Positions 62,694 to 64,000 of a stretch of 64,000 nt of DNA are shown piece after piece (positions within the stretch are counted from its first letter, which is position 1; every line of letters begins with the position of its first letter). The translations under genes and the position numbers were made by a program. Source of the stretch: Aliidiomarina quisquiliarum (lineage in GTDB: Bacteria > Pseudomonadota > Gammaproteobacteria > Enterobacterales > Alteromonadaceae); contig NZ_JAMFTN010000020.1 of NCBI RefSeq assembly GCF_023922585.1, positions 179,595-243,594 on the forward strand. The letters run 5' to 3'. A model generated the notes under the pieces. The model was not told the origin of the DNA. It ran no database searches and saw only the letters and a list, made by a program, of their open reading frames with translations.

Positions 62694-64000
62694 CTAGTGC
62701 GTAAGCTCGATATTCCAAGGCAGCAGGTGGTCGATATCATCGTCTTCCGTGATAAGCGGCCATTGCTCGAACAAGCGCATCAGGTAGTCAATCGGTTGCA
62801 CATTATTCGCTTTGGCGGTTTCGACCAAGCTGTAAAGTACCGCACTGGCATCGGCACCACCATGGGTGTTGGCGAACAGCCAAGCTTTGCGGCCAATGAC
62901 GAACGGATTAATGGCACGCTCGGCACGGTTGTTGTCGATGTTGATGCGCCCGTCGGTTAAGTATACTTGCAGTTTTGACCATTGGTTCAGCGTGTATTGC
63001 ACGGCTTTGCCAATGATGCTGGTGGGTGGCACCTGCATTGTCTGCGCATCAAGCCATGCTTTGAACTCGCTCATGATGGTGCTTGATTCAGTTTGTCGTG
63101 CACGCCAGAGCTCATCAACAGGCTTGCCGGCCATGCGTTTTTCAACCTGATACAGCTTCTGAATAAACTTAATCGCGACATCGGCGCGGCCGGTTTTCTT
63201 TTTGCCCTGCACGGTTTTAGCGTCCACGAACTTACGTCTGGCATGCGCCCAACAGCCAGCGAGTTTGGCTTCGGTTTGCTCATAGCCTTGATAGCCATCC
63301 ACCTGCAAGGGACCGCGATAACCTTTTAATAAGTCTTTCGGGTGTACGCCGCCGCGACCATCCTGGTAATCGTAGAGTACGATGTTTGGTGATGTGCCAT
63401 CAGGCGGCGGTTTATCACCGCCACAACCATACACCCACATGTAGGATTTACTTTTTTCAGATTGGATAACCTTTAAGGTCGTTTGTGAATCACATCCCTG
63501 TGATTCACCCCTTGCGGGGCCAGCACAGCTGTCCAAAACTGTTCCTACAGTTTTGTCGTCTGCCCATAATACGGGCTGTTGCAGCAGAAGGTCATGCATG
63601 CGCTGGTACAGCGGCTCCAGCTTTTGACTGACTGCAACCAACCAGCGGCTCATGGTCTGGCGACTAATGTCTGCACCGAACTGCTTAAACATGGCTTCTT
63701 GACGATACAGCGGTAAGCCATACTGGAACTTGGCTGTGATGATTTGCCCCAACAAGCTCGGTGTAGCAATGCTTTTGGGAAGCATGCTTGGCGCTACGGG
63801 CGCTTGCTTGATGTTACTTTCGGTACCTTGCTGCTCACAGGTGCGGCAGCTGTACTTTAGCCGCACATGACGAATCACTTGTACCTTCGCAGGAATAAAG
63901 TCGAGCTTCTCGCTGACATCCGCCCATGCGATGCATGTCGGTGCCACAGCATTCACAGGTTTTCTCATCATCGCTGATGTCGTGGATAACTTCTTTGCGT
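62694..64000 (-). pseudogene. tnpC: IS66-family transposase TnpC, frameshifted and cut by the window end
   Basis: The main frame (from about 63921 down to 62694) has DVSEKLDFIPAKVQVIRHVR, the zinc pair YSCRTCEQQG, SRQTMSRWLVAVSQKL, the first Asp in VLWADD, AGCWAHARRKFVDA and the end with NIDNNRAERAINPFVIGRKA. The preceding part (RKEVIHDISDDEKTCECCGT and DMHRMG) lies in another frame, and the join is near 63921-63925. The start lies beyond the window. A 24-residue insertion encoded by a palindromic element sits between VLWADD and the TTLKVIQSEKSK segment. The frameshift may not abolish all activity if programmed, but decay is more likely. Confidence 0.82.
63483..63554. repeat. 72-bp three-hairpin palindromic element inserted in frame in IS66 tnpC
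   Basis: The element consists of three stem-loops in a row. The first is a 10-bp stem GTGAATCACA/TGTGATTCAC with loop TCCC (63485-63508). The second is a 4-bp stem CCCC/GGGG with loop TTGC (63508-63519). The third is an 8-bp stem AAAACTGT/ACAGTTTT with loop TCCT (63535-63554). GTCGT lies directly at both sides (63478-63482 and 63555-63559). It adds exactly 24 codons that IS66 proteins normally lack, so the frame stays open. It resembles REP- or MITE-type elements. Confidence 0.75.

Noticed and set aside
61631..62694. Clean terminal inverted repeats and target duplication of the IS3 element
   Set aside because: The left end can be guessed from the change in the host frame, but no complementary right end was found, so exact ends are not claimed.

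Overview
The window reads as chromosome of a Gammaproteobacterium of the Alteromonadales type (Idiomarina, Alishewanella, Alteromonas and relatives). The basis is three large TonB-dependent receptors, umuDC with a clear LexA box, a CZB chemoreceptor, a type II NADH dehydrogenase, S9 and M28 exopeptidases, and host codon use of moderate GC. The order is inferred from protein style only. No rRNA, tRNA, CRISPR array or replication origin was seen.

Layout. 1-6.2 kb: tail of an MFS transporter, a small membrane protein, the ScsB/ScsC-like thiol redox pair, a cytoplasmic CZB chemoreceptor and ndh. 6.2-7.9 kb: an unusual fusion of a SAM methyltransferase and an HNH nuclease. 8.2-14.9 kb: five same-strand genes (TonB receptor, MaoC-like hydratase, acyl-CoA synthetase, GPH transporter, TetR regulator) that look like an uptake and catabolic unit for an unknown acid. 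15.2-28.7 kb: a broken methyltransferase gene, a second TonB receptor, umuDC, a nitroreductase/LysR pair, DUF924, a DsbA-like protein, a diguanylate cyclase, an M28 peptidase and gamma-glutamyltransferase. 29.0-37.3 kb: a c-di-GMP/two-component locus invaded by foreign DNA. A REC protein is followed by a chimeric ISL3/IS110 transposase remnant and a GC-rich Tn21-type mercury transposon that keeps its left inverted repeat, merRTPCA and res but has lost tnpA and its right end. Its truncated tnpR runs straight into a 5'-truncated host EAL-REC gene, followed by a histidine kinase. 37.4-52.9 kb: a copper island with a Cys/His-rich secreted protein, a TonB receptor, a PepSY protein, a PepSY-ferredoxin-flavin reductase fusion, a divergent two-component system, a YHS-type Cu(I) ATPase, DUF411, a Tat-exported multicopper oxidase with a Met/His repeat, CopB, CopC and CopD. 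53.0-55.3 kb: a GAPDH-arsJ arsenate pair. 55.4-60.8 kb: S9 peptidase, Sel1-repeat protein, frameshifted proB and an EEP-family hydrolase. 61-64 kb: two unknown small genes followed by decayed IS3 and IS66 elements.

Together the window carries resistance to mercury (mer), copper (cop and scs) and arsenate (gap-arsJ), typical of a strain from a metal-loaded habitat. The observations most worth a second look are the methyltransferase-HNH fusion, the receptor/PepSY/reductase unit inside the copper island, a 17-bp perfect inverted repeat in front of that receptor, and a 72-bp three-hairpin element that sits in frame inside the IS66 transposase.
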